Source: Anaeramoeba flamelloides (lineage: Eukaryota; Metamonada; Anaeramoebidae). From it: DNA of 64,000 nt. Below the pieces are notes generated by a model. The model searched no databases. It saw only the letters and a list, made by a program, of their open reading frames with translations, and was not told the DNA's origin. The stretch lies in the NCBI GenBank assembly GCA_027625915.1, contig JANTQA010000063.1, positions 6,343,501 to 6,407,500 on the forward strand, given 5' to 3'. Position numbers and translations under genes: made by a program. Positions 10,592 through 22,997 of this stretch are shown here, in pieces; position 1 is the first letter of the stretch, and each line of letters begins with the position of its first letter.

Positions 10592-11808
10592 TTCTTTAGA
10601 TTAGTTATTAAATATTAAAGTTTGTATTTTAAAAAAAATGAATTTCCAAACATTAATTTTTGTTTTTAATAACAAAGTCTCAGCTTTTATTTCAAAGTTT
10701 TGAAAAAAGTCAAATGTTTAACTCACAATAAACTATTAAACTATGAATATTAAAAGTCCGTTTGAATAATAGATGAGTTGATCCTGTTGTCAAAATAATA
10801 TGTGACTGAAAAGTTTAATCCCTACTTTAAAAAGAAAAAGAGTATTTTTTTTAGAAGACATATATATGAACCAATCAATATAGCTGATAATAAACCCTAA
10901 GTAAATATGGTATTAATTTCTGAAATTCGATTATAAAAATGGAAATTCTAAGAATGAAAAGGAATTCCAATTAGCAAATTATCTCAAAAAATAGGTTAAA
11001 TTCTTGTTAATATCCCTTAGCACCCTGTATTTGCCGAAATTTCATCAAGTTTAAAATAAAAGATTCGAAACGACATTGATGGACTAATATATTTATTTTC
11101 TTATTTGTCTAAAAATCCAGTTCTCGATTATAATCAAAATCAAAATAATTGAAAGATAAAGTAGTTATGTGATTGTATTTTTTTTTTAAAATTAGGAAAA
11201 AAAATAAATAATTATTCATTTTTACATTTTCTTTAAAGAATTTTATTTTTTTTTTTAAATTTAAAAATACGAAAATTTATTATAACACTAGTTATACAAA
11301 ACCTAATGTATTGGTTCATTAATAATAAAAATCAATAGTGTTGTTAATTTTATGATAAAATAAAGAAATATATAAATATATTACGAAAAAAATTTCCTTT
11401 GTTTGAAAGTTAAAAATTTTAATAACTATTAAATCAAGAGAAAAATAGAATTCATTTCTTAAGGACAAAATTAAAATTTTTAAATGAATAATTTTTTAGA
11501 ACTTTTATTTAAGCAATAGAAAATACATGAAAAAACAAAAAAAAAAAAATTTAAAATAATTTCATTTAATCCTTTGGAATTAAATCAATAAAAACTTTTT
11601 TAATCAATAAAATAATCTGCCTAAATTTAAAAAAAAAAATAAAAAATAACTTTTAAAAATTATTCAAAGATTATAGAAGAATTTTGGAAACTTAGAATTT
11701 TTTTATTTTATTTTTTTATTAGTAAAAATGTGAATAATATATTTTTAAAATTTGATTTTTTCAATTTAAATTAATATAGATCTTGAAAAATAAGTTTTTG
11801 GTATATTA
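10592..11808. other. Intergenic region upstream of Rac
   Basis: Very A/T-rich. Nothing recognisable beyond homopolymer runs. Confidence 0.45.
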
Positions 11809-12983
11809 GAGGTTTTGATAATAACATATATTATCATGATATTAACAATAAAATCGCGATAATATTAAAAATCGTGATTAGCCCAACTTTATCGCCATCT
11901 TCAACATTATCGCAAAAAAATGAAAAATTATTTTTTTGAGATTACCTTAAAAAAATCTCTTGACTTTTACAAAGCCTTGAGACTTTTATTACACTTTTCC
12001 CTTTCATAAATGTTTGAAAGGGTTTGTAAGGGTTATGTACTGTCTTCAAGTGTTCGAAAGTTTTGAAAGACATAAAGTTTTTTTAAAGGCCATGAGTTTA
12101 GTTTGATATAGAAAAAAATTACTTTCTTTTCATTTTTTTTTTAACAAAATATCAAATTTCAAACAAATTTTATGATCGAACTAATAATTACCCATTCCAA
12201 CAATATAATTGAATATAAGATAGATGTGTTGTGTTTTCTTACAATGGAGTTGTTGCATTCACAATTTTAAATAGCCAAAAAGAATAAAGAATAATTTCCC
12301 TTCTTATTGGTGATTGATCAAATAAAAACCTCAAAGATCTAATTGTGTTTTCTGTTCAGTGCAAAGATGCTCAAAGAAGAAAAAGAACAAGGAGACAAAT
12401 CTATAAAAAATCTTAATAATTGGTGATCATCTGACAAGGATGTTGTGAAAGCTAATGAAAAGTTTACCGACCACTTTTAGCTTTCGGAGAATATTGAAAA
12501 CCTTTTAACCCAAGAACACATTCTTTAAAGAAAGGACAAAGGGTTGGTTGTTTTAGAAGGTCTTTTATTCAAATCAATTTACAACACCACAATTAACCGA
12601 AAAAATATTTATTTCTATTTATTTCTTATTTTTGTTGATCTTAAATGATCGATATGCTTGTCAACCAAATAAAATAAAAATAAAATAAAACTCTTTGATC
12701 TGATACTTGATTGGATCAAGTATCTTTTTTTTTTTTTTTCAAAGAATGACTTTTTGCCACCTAATCTATTTTTTGATCAAAAAAATTTTTTTGTTAATTT
12801 ATTTCTCTTTTAGCCCAAAACCCATCAACTATTTTATCGCTATTACTTTTTAATCGCGATATTTTGGCATTTATCGCGATTTTATAGAATTATCGCGATT
12901 TTCTGATATTATTACGATTTGATGGAAATTATCGGGATTTTTGTAACTTTATCGTGAATTAATCATGTTATCATCAAAACCTC
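11809..12983. mobile_element. 1,175-bp non-autonomous TIR element, family C copy 1
   Basis: Begins GAGGTTTTGATAATAACAT and ends with the matching inverted text ATGTTATCATCAAAACCTC, with TA on each side (11807-11808, 12984-12985). Subterminal regions on both sides carry many ATCGCGAT or ATCGTGAT motifs (about 11850-11880 and 12835-12950), likely transposase-binding repeats. The interior has no long reading frame. Other copies: 37221-38412 (long, degraded), 30910-31287 (one end only, opposite orientation) and 53393-53690 (fragment). Confidence 0.8.
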
Positions 12984-13688
12984 TATTGTATCTTATTCAA
13001 TAATATTTTTAATTTTATGTCAATATTTTAAAAAGTCAAAAATTAAAAAATAGTAAAAATTAAAAAAAAAAAAACAATTATTAATCTGATAAGAACTATT
13101 TGTCACATCATTTAAATTTGAAAAAAATTCTAATTTGTTGAAAAAATTTCAAAATTTTACAATGAAAAAAACTATTATTTTATTTTAAAATTTAATTTAT
13201 ATGTTTTTTTTTTAAATTATTTAGAATCAAATATTTTTATATCCACATTGAATGGTAAAAAGCAGATAAAACCATTTTTCTATGTGATGTCAAAATATCT
13301 TTTGTAATGGATTAATTGTTTAAGAAAGTATTTTAGGCAATTTTGGGTCTCAAAGGGCACCAAAAAAATTCCCAGTAAAGTATGATGTGTTTTAATCATT
13401 TAAACTAAGAAGTTTTTGATGTCTAGATAAACTTTTCAAAAAATAAAAAAAAATTTATTTTGACAAAATTTGGAAAAATTATAAAATCACAATAACCAAG
13501 AAAAAATTTTCAAAGGTATTAATTTTTTTCTCGAGTTATTTTTTTATTGTATGTAACTAAACAATTTTTAATTAAAATTTTTTCATTCTAAGATAGTTCT
13601 CAATAAATTCTATATCATATATTTATTTGAAAACAATACAAATAAAAAATTTTATTTAAAATGCAATTTGTATATTTGAGATTCTAAT

Positions 13689-13724
<36 letters not shown>

Positions 13725-14102
13725 CATTTTTGAACGACAATTTGATTGTGCTTTATGTTCATGAAAAGACATAATTTTTGGTGAAAAAAAGAAGAATCTT
13801 AAATCTGAATTTTTAATTTTGAAATTTTTTCTATTTTATATTTTGATTTTATTTATATTTTTGTTTCATTTTGGCTGAAAAAAATCGATTTTTTTCATTT
13901 TATAGTAAGAATAAAAAAAAAGAATTATTGAAATAGAAGATATTAAAAAGGAATTATTTTTTATATTTTTTTCAAAAAAGAATGACAAAGTGAACACTGA
14001 AAATTATTTTCAAAAATGGCAATTTTTATTTAGATATTCTTTTCACTGCTTTAATTTCAATTTGCAAGAAGAAATTTAATTCATGTTATTCAGCTTTTTT
14101 AG
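12984..14102. other. Intergenic region downstream of the RCC1-BTB gene
   Basis: A/T-rich, with an (AT)n microsatellite at 13691-13720. No gene seen. Confidence 0.45.
13691..13720. repeat. (AT)n microsatellite
   Basis: About 30 bases of alternating A and T. Confidence 0.9.
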
Positions 14103-16172
14103 CTAGTGTATTTGTTCAGAAAAGATTTCTTTTTCATTTAATTTGTAATATTCTGGAACAATTTCAAGATCCTGTAAAACAAATTCAGGTACATGATCAG
14201 CAGTCAGTTCAACTGTGTTAGTATATAAAAACTTGATAAAGATCTCCATTGAGTCTGGGCCAAGTTCAGAGAAATCCTTGACTTGGTTTTTTTCTTCGTT
14301 AATGTTTTGAAACATTTCTCTAAACAATCCCGATCTGGCCTGTATAACCCATTTGTGAACTGGAATTGCTATTAATTCTTCATTGATTTCGTCATCGTCT
14401 TTGACTAAAATTTCAAAATCTTTTGAATCTTCATCACTATATAATTCTAGAAAGTACAGTGGTGGAAATAACCCGTTCAGACAACCTTTAACCCATTACT
14501 AAAATTTAACTCATGTTTTTTTTTCAGACTTGGGTATTGGAAGACCAGAAATCACTTATAGATTCTTGGTTCTGATCCAAATTGACTTTAAAGGTTAGAT
14601 CTTCCATTAACCTAAATGGCTCAATTATATTAAATGCTTTTGTTTCAAAAATTTCATCATATTTTCATAATTTCTGAGATTAAATGATTTATTTATAAAA
14701 ATTCAAAAAATGAAATTATTGCTTGTTTTTTTGTCAAAAAATTACATTTTAATCTTCCAGTATCTTTATAATTCTTTTTTAAAATTTATTTAAAAAACCC
14801 TATTTCTTGTTTATATACTTTTTTCATCCCATTGATTTGTTTCTTTTATTTCTAGAGTCAGCCAATATTTTTTGCATGAGTTAAATTTTAGTAATGGGTT
14901 AAAATAAAAAACACCGGTTAGTTACACAACTGTAGTCATCTAAAGTTTTTTTGGGGTCATTTTACAAATCAAAGGCTTTAGCAACTTCTTGCAAAAGCTT
15001 AATATTTGTGGCATCGCATAAGTAACACCAATCGAGAAATTGGTTAATATGCTTTTCAGAAAAGGTTTTCAAAATTTCGGTTGCATCAGTGCCTTCTTTG
15101 CCAGTTCTCCATTTCAATATTGATGAGTGTACCTTCTGATCAAGAATTTCCAGATCAGCAAAGAGGCCAGAGTCCTGGAATTCCTTCATGTCCAGTATTA
15201 AAGTGTTTGTGTCTGCAATTGGGAAAACTACAGAATCCCACGAACCACAAACAATTTTCCAAGTTAAATATTTGGGGATAGTTGGCAAACGAACAGTTTT
15301 ATAGTTTTTTGGCGCGGAGCCGGATGCTAGCACTCTTCCGTCCTTTGTTAACATCAGGCATTGGTGGCAGCCAAAATCCACATCGATCACATTTTCCTTG
15401 GTTAACTGAGGCCAAAGTGTGGGTTCGCCGTTTCTTGTCTCAAAATAAACAAAATTCTTCTCTTTGTTGTCCTTCGCATCTTTACCTTTGACAAGCAATA
15501 ACAATTTTTGGTACCCTGGCGCCACTTTCACAATTTTTTTGTCTTTAAAGATCTCCAATGTACTATAGTTTTTTTTTCGATTGACAACTTGTTCACCATG
15601 GCCCCAAACTTGATCCTTCTCGCCTTTGAAAAAAATGCCATACGAATAACTTTTGCTAAAAATCTCTTTAATTTTTTTTCCCTTTAATTGGGTCCGCACA
15701 TTGAAAGATTTAATCTCTGGGAGCCCTAATTGCTTGTTGTGTTACGACCACACGCATAATAGTCACCATCTTCTGTAAGGAAATAGGAATGGCTGACACC
15801 TGCTTTAATGTCAACAATTTTGACGTTGTTTTCTTGGAAATAGGGGATCATCGTAGGTGTAGTTGCGGTACTTGTCTCGCCAAGACCTAAACACAAACCA
15901 TCGCCTTTGCTATAAACCATCCCATCCCTCGTTAGAACAAGATAATGTACATGGCCGACGACTGCTTTCATTCCATTCTTGATATTTATTTTCTTCATGC
16001 CTTTAATTTGGCTATTAAATTCATAGACGCTGCCATCTTGGGCAATCATGACACAATAACTATTTCCAAACCCAACGTCAATAATTCGAATTCCTTTTGG
16101 TAAATCGACACTATACACAGTACCTGTGGTGCTGATTTTTTTCATCAGTTGTTTCTCACTACTTTGATTCAT
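14103..16172 (-). CDS. RCC1-repeat and BTB domain protein, with intron and one frame break
   Basis: Large RCC1-BTB protein. The N-terminal half is RCC1 beta-propeller repeats (for example AVVGHVHYLVLTRDGMVYSK, DIKAGVSHSYFLTEDGDYYA, DVDFGCHQCLMLTKDGRVLA). Two BTB-like segments follow: FADLEILDQKVHSSILKWRT ending in a FLDWCYLC helix, then after an intron IPVHKWVIQARSGLFREMFQ with IFIKFLYT. ATG at 16170-16172. The intron is 14965 down to 14437, starting GTAAAATG and ending TATATAG; splicing gives the continuous AKAFDFDEDSKDFEIL. Near 15726-15745 the frame is broken within a repeat (GRNTTSN stop, then QLGLPEIKSF in another frame). RCC1-BTB proteins often act as adaptors for Cullin-3 ligases or small GTPases; the partner is unknown here. 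Confidence 0.82.
14457..14932. mobile_element. 476-bp TIR element filling the RCC1-BTB intron
   Basis: The left end CAGTGGTGGAAATAACCC and the inverted right end (CAGTTGTGTAACTAACC when complemented) are flanked by TA (14455-14456, 14933-14934). An inner pair, CCCATTACTAAAATTTAACT and its complement, extends the TIR to about 60 bp. It occupies 476 of the 529 intron bases. The right half is related to 1296-1455, and its minus strand gives a short Tc1/mariner helix-turn-helix-like peptide with stops. It is a decayed Tc1/mariner-type element. Confidence 0.8.
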
Positions 16173-16721
16173 TAGTGTTTAGTTATATATAAAAATTTGA
16201 TTTTTTGTTTTTTAAAAAATATGAAAATAAAATGTTCCATTAAGTCATTTATACTTTATTCAGACAAAGAACCAAGTTTTTCAATATTTACCAAACTATA
16301 CAATAGTTGGCTTGTTCTATGGTATACCTATTACATGTAAGTAAATTAAGATATCCAAAAAGAAAGGAGTTTTTATTAAAAAAATATGCCTTTTTGATAC
16401 ATGAATTTATGATCAAAGTTGTTCATATGAAAAAATTTTATTGTTAATTCAGTCCAAAGACTGATTACATGGAGTTCTTGAAATTTATTCTTCAAATTTG
16501 TGCTTTTGTTTTTCTTTTTACTCTATTTTTGAGACATTCCAAACACTTGTCCTAAAATAAATTTGTCTGATTATTTTTTGATTTTTACAAAAAGTGAGAA
16601 AACAAATTCTTTTCAAAATTTATCAGTTCTGATGAAAATTTAATTCAAACAATTCTATAAACAATTTATTTAAATCTATTAATGAACATTTTCAGTTTAA
16701 CAATTTGTATATTTTTATATA
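16173..16721. other. Promoter-side flank of the RCC1-BTB gene
   Basis: A/T-rich. No gene. No core promoter motif is clear enough to call. Confidence 0.4.
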
Positions 16722-16953
16722 CTGATAAATTGCAATTTGTGTTTGGACTTTTTTACTTGAATTTCCTTTTTGAAATTATCATGCTCAAGCTTTGAATAAA
16801 GTATTTTATGAACTCAAATGTCCATAAACTCTGTAAAATTAGTTGTTCTTCAAAATATTCTTTGACCTGTACTGTTTGATCAGAAACTGTTTGTAGATTT
16901 ATGAAAATAAAAATTGATCTAAACATTTTATGAAATTTATTAGAATTTATCAG
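16722..16953. mobile_element. 232-bp MITE, family B copy 1
   Basis: Short TIR CTGATAAATT at the left and AATTTATCAG at the right, with TA on both sides. The core contains CAAGCTTTGAATAAAG and TTAGTTGTTCTTCAAAATAT, shared with the copies at 35674-35904, 47330-47560 and, more diverged, 61549-61776. No coding capacity. Confidence 0.8.
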
Positions 16954-19716
16954 TATTTAACAAATAAATATTAAATTCAATAAACCTTTGAATAGAGAGA
17001 CAACTGATAAAATAAGTAAGTGTGAAATTTAATTTGTCTCAATTCTGAATTGAATCGGAAATTATGAGATTTTAAAACTTTCAAAAATAAATTAAAACAG
17101 ATTTTATTATGAATATTTCTTACAAGTCACACAATTTTTAAAAAGCACAGTATTCAGGTATAGATTTTTTTTTTTTATTTTTTTTTGGAGACTATCTTTT
17201 TGAGTAAATTAATTTATTGAAAATCTATTGTAAAATATTAAATACTATTTATTGTAAAATAAATAGAAGAGGTCTTCATTCAACTTTGTAAAAAAAAAGA
17301 GTTTTTAAATTATATAAAAATTTCAATTTTTTAATTTTAAAATCTGTTTAAATTTATAATTTACCGTTTTAGAATTGGGACTTTTGGTGACAGTAGTTCT
17401 AATTCTTGGTCACGTGATTATTTTGGAAAGCTGAATGAAAATTTTAATCTTTTTATTTTACAATTAACAGTAAGAAAAAGATCTTGTGTTGTAAATTATA
17501 ATTTCAAAAAATAAATTACGACCCAATTTAATAGTTTGAAATATGTAGAAGAAAAATGGAAAAATAAATGAATATCAGAACAGTGTATTTTTGGAAAGAA
17601 AACCAGTAATGAAAAAAAAGAAAAGTTTTAGGGAATGAGTATATGCCCCCACGACGCAAGAAAACACTTAAAATGGAAAACAGATGAAATACCTTCCATT
17701 ATAAAAATTAAAAAAACAAAATGAAAAAATAAAAATAAATAAAGTTACAATTTAACTTTTTCTTGAAAACATTTTTTGAGAAAATAATTGAATTCAAAGT
17801 TGAAATTATATATATTTTTAGATACATTATCTTGTTTTAACTTATTTGCTAAAACGTATTCCAAATTATGGGAATTTTGTTTTCACAAAAGGGACTAATT
17901 TGGTCTTCAAATGTTTTTTTTTTATTTTTAAATGGTATATTATAAAAAAAGTCAACAAAAAAGATAAATTCTCTCGAAAAATATGTTAATTTAATAAATT
18001 GACTTATTCTTTGATTTCAAAATTTTCTCAACCCCAATTATACAAAAAAAAATAAAAAAGTGCACAGTAATTTCAAAAAATATTTTCGATATTTAAAAGT
18101 TGAGAGTGTTTTACTTCGAAAAATTTTTATCCTACAGATTAATTGTACTAAGTTAGAAGGGTAGATTTCGAAAAATATTAATCTGGAAAAAATAGTGCTT
18201 AATTTTATTAAGGATATATTTTTATCTATCAAAAAAAAATATTAAAATCAAAAAAAGGAAAAATTTCAAAAAATATGAACTAATTGCATTCCTAATTTAA
18301 AATTTACTGAAAATATCAAAGGTTTCACCTTAAAAATTGATTTGAACTTAGGTATACTTCTTTGTCGTGAATTGGGTGTTCCATTAGAACAAGAAAAAAA
18401 AAAAACAAAGATTTTATTTTGAAACACGGATTATAGTACTATCACACCTTTTATTGTTATCATGGTATTCTCACTACATTTTCCAAATATCTTCTCTTTT
18501 ACGAAGAAGAGTTTTCAATCAAGTATAATGAAATTTGTTTCATGTATTTTTATTTATTTGGTAATTTTTAAAATTATTTTTTGAGAACTTGAAAAAAACA
18601 ATGAATCTTTACGAAATCAAAGTGAAGTTTCAGTATTTGCGATAGGTAATCAAATTATATTTTTTCCCATTTAAGGGATTATTTTCACCCTATATTTATA
18701 CAGAATTAAAGTATTTTGTAATTGATCGTATATAATTTTTGATATATTAGCTCAAATGGATCTAAACAATCTATTATAAATCTTATTGGACGATAAATTA
18801 TTGGCTCTTGGTAATAATTGTCACAATTAAATTTTTTTTTATAATTCCTTTTCCCAATCAAAAAATAGAAACTCAAATAATTTTATTTCAATCTTTAAAA
18901 ATTAATATTAAAAACTTTCAAAAGTAACTATTTTACTAATTTTTGAATTTCATTAATTAAATCGATAATTTTCAACATAAAAACCCATAGATTTTATTGA
19001 TTCATTGATTGGTTTGTTTTATTTTTAGGGACGTGTCTTCTAAAACAACAAAGCAATTTTTTAAAATATGTTATTTATGATATTCTCTACTTTCAAATTT
19101 TATATACGCCAAGATCAAAAAATTCTGATCGACTAATCAACCCAAAAAAGAATATTTTTTATTGTTAGATCAATTTTTTATTCCTTTTTTTCCCAAATAG
19201 AAATTTCAAAAATTCATTTTATTTCTCACATTATAACAAGTTTTTACCCCACTTATTACCATTTTTCATAATTATTATACACCAAAAAGTCTTTTTTACC
19301 AGGAATATTAATATATGGATTTGTTTTCCTTTTTGAGATAATTCTTTTAGTTAACCAAAAAAAAAAATGATTGATATAACCAATTGAATAATAAACGTAA
19401 TATTTTAAGAATGGTAGTTATAATCAGTAAAGTTTTAAAGTCATTTTAAAATTTTACACAGAATTTTTTTTTTTTGTTTCTGAAAAAAAATTCGATTTTT
19501 CAAAATATAATTTTCTTGAAGATATTTAGGAATTTTGTAATTTTATCCTCAAAATTCAAAATCAATTTTTTTATGCCAAAAATTATTTTAAAAGTTATAA
19601 GGGTCATTGTGAATAAGACCAAACAATTTGTTATAAAATTTTTTTTAAAATTTAAAATTTTTTGTAATTTGTTTTCATTTTTTGAAAACCAGAAAATGAC
19701 TTTTAACAAAACATTA
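16954..19716. other. Gene-poor A/T-rich region
   Basis: No gene I can defend. One segment near 18293-18419 reads for about 45 codons on the plus strand (GFTLKIDLNLGILLCRELGV), but it has no recognised family and ends in an A-tract. The opposite-strand pair at 19474-19778 overlaps a MITE and is low complexity. Confidence 0.4.
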
Positions 19717-19912
19717 TAGTCAGTTCCACTTTTAAGGCACAAACTTTCAACGAAATTTAAGGCACAAAAAAATTTCAAATTAAGACACAGAATTTGGAAT
19801 TTTTTTTTTTACAATTTATTTTACTAGAATTTGAATTTTGTACCTTAATTTGAGATTTTTATTGTGACTTAAATTTCGTTGAAAGTTTGTGCTTTAAAAG
19901 TGAAACTGACTA
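19717..19912. mobile_element. 196-bp foldback MITE, family A copy 2
   Basis: Same length and layout as 4528-4723. Terminus TAGTCAGTTCCACTTTTAAG, with the inverted arm AAAGTGAAACTGACTA on the right, flanked by TA. AAGGCACA motifs are in both arms. Slightly more diverged between its arms than copy 3. Confidence 0.87.
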
Positions 19913-21739
19913 TAATGAATAAAACATTTTTGCTTAATAGACCCCAATTTAATTGGGGAACTATAATCAGACTTCCTATCAAATATTCATTTATTAAATC
20001 ATCTAGACATCAATTAATTTTATTTACTAAGCTTTGAATTATAATATTAATTATTAAATATTAAAACATCATAAAAAATTTTCTTACAAAATCAATACGT
20101 TCAAATATAAAACAAAAAATAAATTGTTTACCATTTTCAAGAATAAACATAATTTGTAATAAAAATAATAGTTGACTTTTTTTTTGATTTTATAATTGGA
20201 AAAATGCTAATTTTGGATTTCAAAAAAGAGACTCAACTTAATAAAATGTTTAGATGTGTTTTACCCATCCATTTCGTAAGTTGAAACACACATTATAAAA
20301 AAAGATTTTTAAGGATCTTGAAAAGATTTGATATTATTTTTTAAAAAATACTACCCCACTAAGAGTTAATTATAACTTCATTTTTTTTCTTTTCGTAAAA
20401 ATCAAGAAAAAGTATTTTTAAAAATAAAAACAGAGAAAGGATAGGAATTTTTCATTTGATTAAGAAATCAAAGTTTTCAAGTTCTTAACCCATCAGAATC
20501 ATAATATGTTTTAATGACTTTTAAATAACTTTTATTTAAAAATTATATCTATTTCAGCCTACAAATTACACAAAAGCCCAAAGATGGATTGTTTTAGTTT
20601 CTTTTCTTTAGAAATAGTTATATTATTGACATATTTTCAAATATTTCAAAAAAGAATTGTTAAAATAATCTATTTATAATTCATTTATTTGTTTTAAATA
20701 TTCAATTTTTTTAGCTCCAAATTCACCAATCAAGATAAATTTTCGAAAGACCTTTCTCGGCTTTGAAGTTTTAGTATTGGCAATTCAAGATTTTAGTTTT
20801 GTTTTGAAATATTTATTTATTATTAAAGTTTTTGTTTTTTTTTACTACGAGGATTATTTTTAATTGATCATGTTCAATGTAGAGAAATTTCTTTTTATAC
20901 AAATTTTTTTTAGATACAACCTAAAAATGGAGAATTAATGCGATTTAAATTGAAATAAGAAATGGGATTTAATTTTAGTCATCTCGATTATGTAAACAAA
21001 CCCCAAAAATTTCGAATATATGTATACCGAATTTACTATTGATTCAAGAGTTTAGTCAAGTAAGGTAAGTCTAAAATGTATGTGTTTTATTATTGTGAAT
21101 ATATATTATAAACACACTGAGTTTCATATATTAAGTGCAAATACGATGTATAAACTTATAAGGAAAATTGATCTTCATCAAGTAAAAAATGATCCTTTAA
21201 TTACTATTAATACAATAAACTGTCCTCAATTAAATAGTATATTAAGTATAATAAATGATGTGTATATGTTTTATAGTAATCTTCTCTATTAAATAATCAG
21301 ATAAATATATAATAAAGAATTGTGTATGTATATATTGGTTGATTTGGGTTCATTTTTTTAGAAAAAAATTTTCTAAGTTAAAAGATTAGTAATGTAGAAT
21401 TTTCTTCTCTGTTTGTCAGAGTAATTTTTTGAATATGAAATTTGTAATTAAAAATAATATTAATTTTATTGAATTAGATTTTAAAAAGTAGAAAAATTTA
21501 TAAAACTATGTTTTGTTCATTGTAATTTTGTGAATGTAATATAATATTTTAAATATGTATTTAGTTGTTTTACCCAATTCAAGATAATTTTATTATGTGA
21601 AAATTATTTATATAATTATTTTTAATTTGAAAAAAGTAAGAAATTTATTTGGTAAAATGTTTATGTTTTGTATTTTGTGTTTTTTTTGTTTTAAGTTATT
21701 TTTTTTTCTCTATCTTGAGAGAAAAAAATGATAAAAAAA
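19913..21739. other. Intergenic region downstream of the first 5S rRNA gene
   Basis: A/T-rich. The open frame at 21080-21292 has no known family and no splice context, so it is left uncalled. Confidence 0.4.
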
Positions 21740-21860
21740 GTATTCAGCACCAAGTGTTCGCGAGAGGTTCCCCATCTCACTAACTAGCTTAGCCCTCAAT
21801 TCGTTTATCTTCTGGGTTCGGAATGTGTCCAGGATTATTAAATTGGGTATGGCCGAATAC
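21740..21860 (-). rRNA. 5S ribosomal RNA, copy 1
   Basis: A 121-nt 5S rRNA on the minus strand, part of the large ribosomal subunit. The 5' end GTATTCGGCCATACC pairs with the 3' end GGTGCTGAATAC to form helix I. The conserved CCGAACCCAGAAG loop region and the internal Pol III promoter text GATGGGGAACC are present. Immediately downstream on the minus strand is a run of seven T, a standard Pol III terminator. It appears identical to the copy at 39658-39778. About 130 bp of upstream sequence is also similar between the two copies. Confidence 0.95.
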
Positions 21861-21990
21861 ACTGATTAAAAAAACATTTTTTAATTTTATAAAAATGAAT
21901 TATTTAGATAATAAATTATTCATTTATTCTAATTTTATCTGTTAGCTGAATGCTCTCAATCAAAGATAAATCTCAAATTAAATAAATTTT
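21861..21990 (-). promoter_or_regulatory. Conserved 5' flank of 5S copy 1
   Basis: This upstream flank matches 39779-39910 in order and spacing (ATTAAAAAAAC, TTTTTAATTTTATAAAAAT, AATTATTTAGATAATAAA, TTATCTGTTA, ATCAAAGA). The downstream flanks of the two copies do not match. It could be an external promoter or simply duplicated with the gene. Confidence 0.45.
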
Positions 21991-22361
21991 AAATTGAAAT
22001 TAAAACTATACAAAACAAATTTAATTGATCTCATTTAAAATGTAAAATGAACAATTATAAATAAATTTATTACAAGATCGAATTAACAAAAATTTCATTC
22101 ATTTAATACTAAAATAAATAAACAAAAAATAATAAATGTGATGATCTTGAATTTCTATTTCCAGGAAAATAATTGTTGTATAATTACTGAACAAATACTT
22201 CCATAAAATCAAACATTTAAAATAATTACTCACAAACTTCTTTGTATTATCATTAATTAAATCATACAAAAGCACCAAATAATACAAATCAATTAAAAAC
22301 AACAATAAAAATATCTTTTTTTAATCTTTCTATCGGGTTTTTACTCCTCCTGTTTCCGTGG

Positions 22362-22447
22362 GGGTGTCTAGGTTTTCTAGGATTCGAAATAATTTAGTAA
22401 AATCCTAGATTCTACTCAATTCTTTCAAACCCTAGAAAACCTAACGA
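22362..22447. repeat. Short hairpin with TAGGTTTTCTAG arms
   Basis: TAGGTTTTCTAGGATT pairs with AATCCTAG and CTAGAAAACCTA nearby. The CCTAGAAAACCTAACG text resembles the palindromic repeat around 7000-7260. Possibly a fragment of the same family. Confidence 0.4.
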
Positions 22448-22997
22448 CAGTGAATAATTTTTAATTTGGCCATGTGAATGATATAATATTTTTTTACTTA
22501 ATGCTAATTATTTTTCTTCTTCTCTTTTTTATTAAGTAAATTTTCTTTGATTACTCCTTTCTCACAATAAATAAATAAAAATATCTTTTTTTAAAAAATA
22601 CAAAGCAAACATCTCTGAAACTCTATTGTTTTCAAAAAAAGTCTTTATGCTTGGGTTATTCAACAATTAAATTAATATTCTATAGACACCATATTTTCAT
22701 TAACTTTCGGCAGGTTTATTACTTCATTCTTAAAAAATTTGTTTAGTTATTACAAGGATCCAATTTCAAATAAAAGAAATTACTTACAATCTTTCTAATA
22801 TTAAAAATTAAAAAGCGTGTCAAGTATCATTATCATGTTTAGTATTTTTTTTCAATAAAAATATCATTTTTTTTTTTTTACCATTTTGAAGTCAAAATAT
22901 TAATATAACAAGAAAATCTTGAATTGAAAAAAAAAAAATAATAATTGTGATTCAATAAAATGGTATTCATAAAATTTAAATTTAAATTTTGATGATA

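Noticed and set aside
18293-18419. About 45 open plus-strand codons (GFTLKIDLNLGILLCRELGV)
   Set aside because: Frames of this length arise by chance in tens of kb; no recognised family, no partner exon, and it ends in an A-tract.
21080-21292. A 70-codon plus-strand frame
   Set aside because: No recognised family; hydrophobic and Asn/Ile-rich as expected from background.
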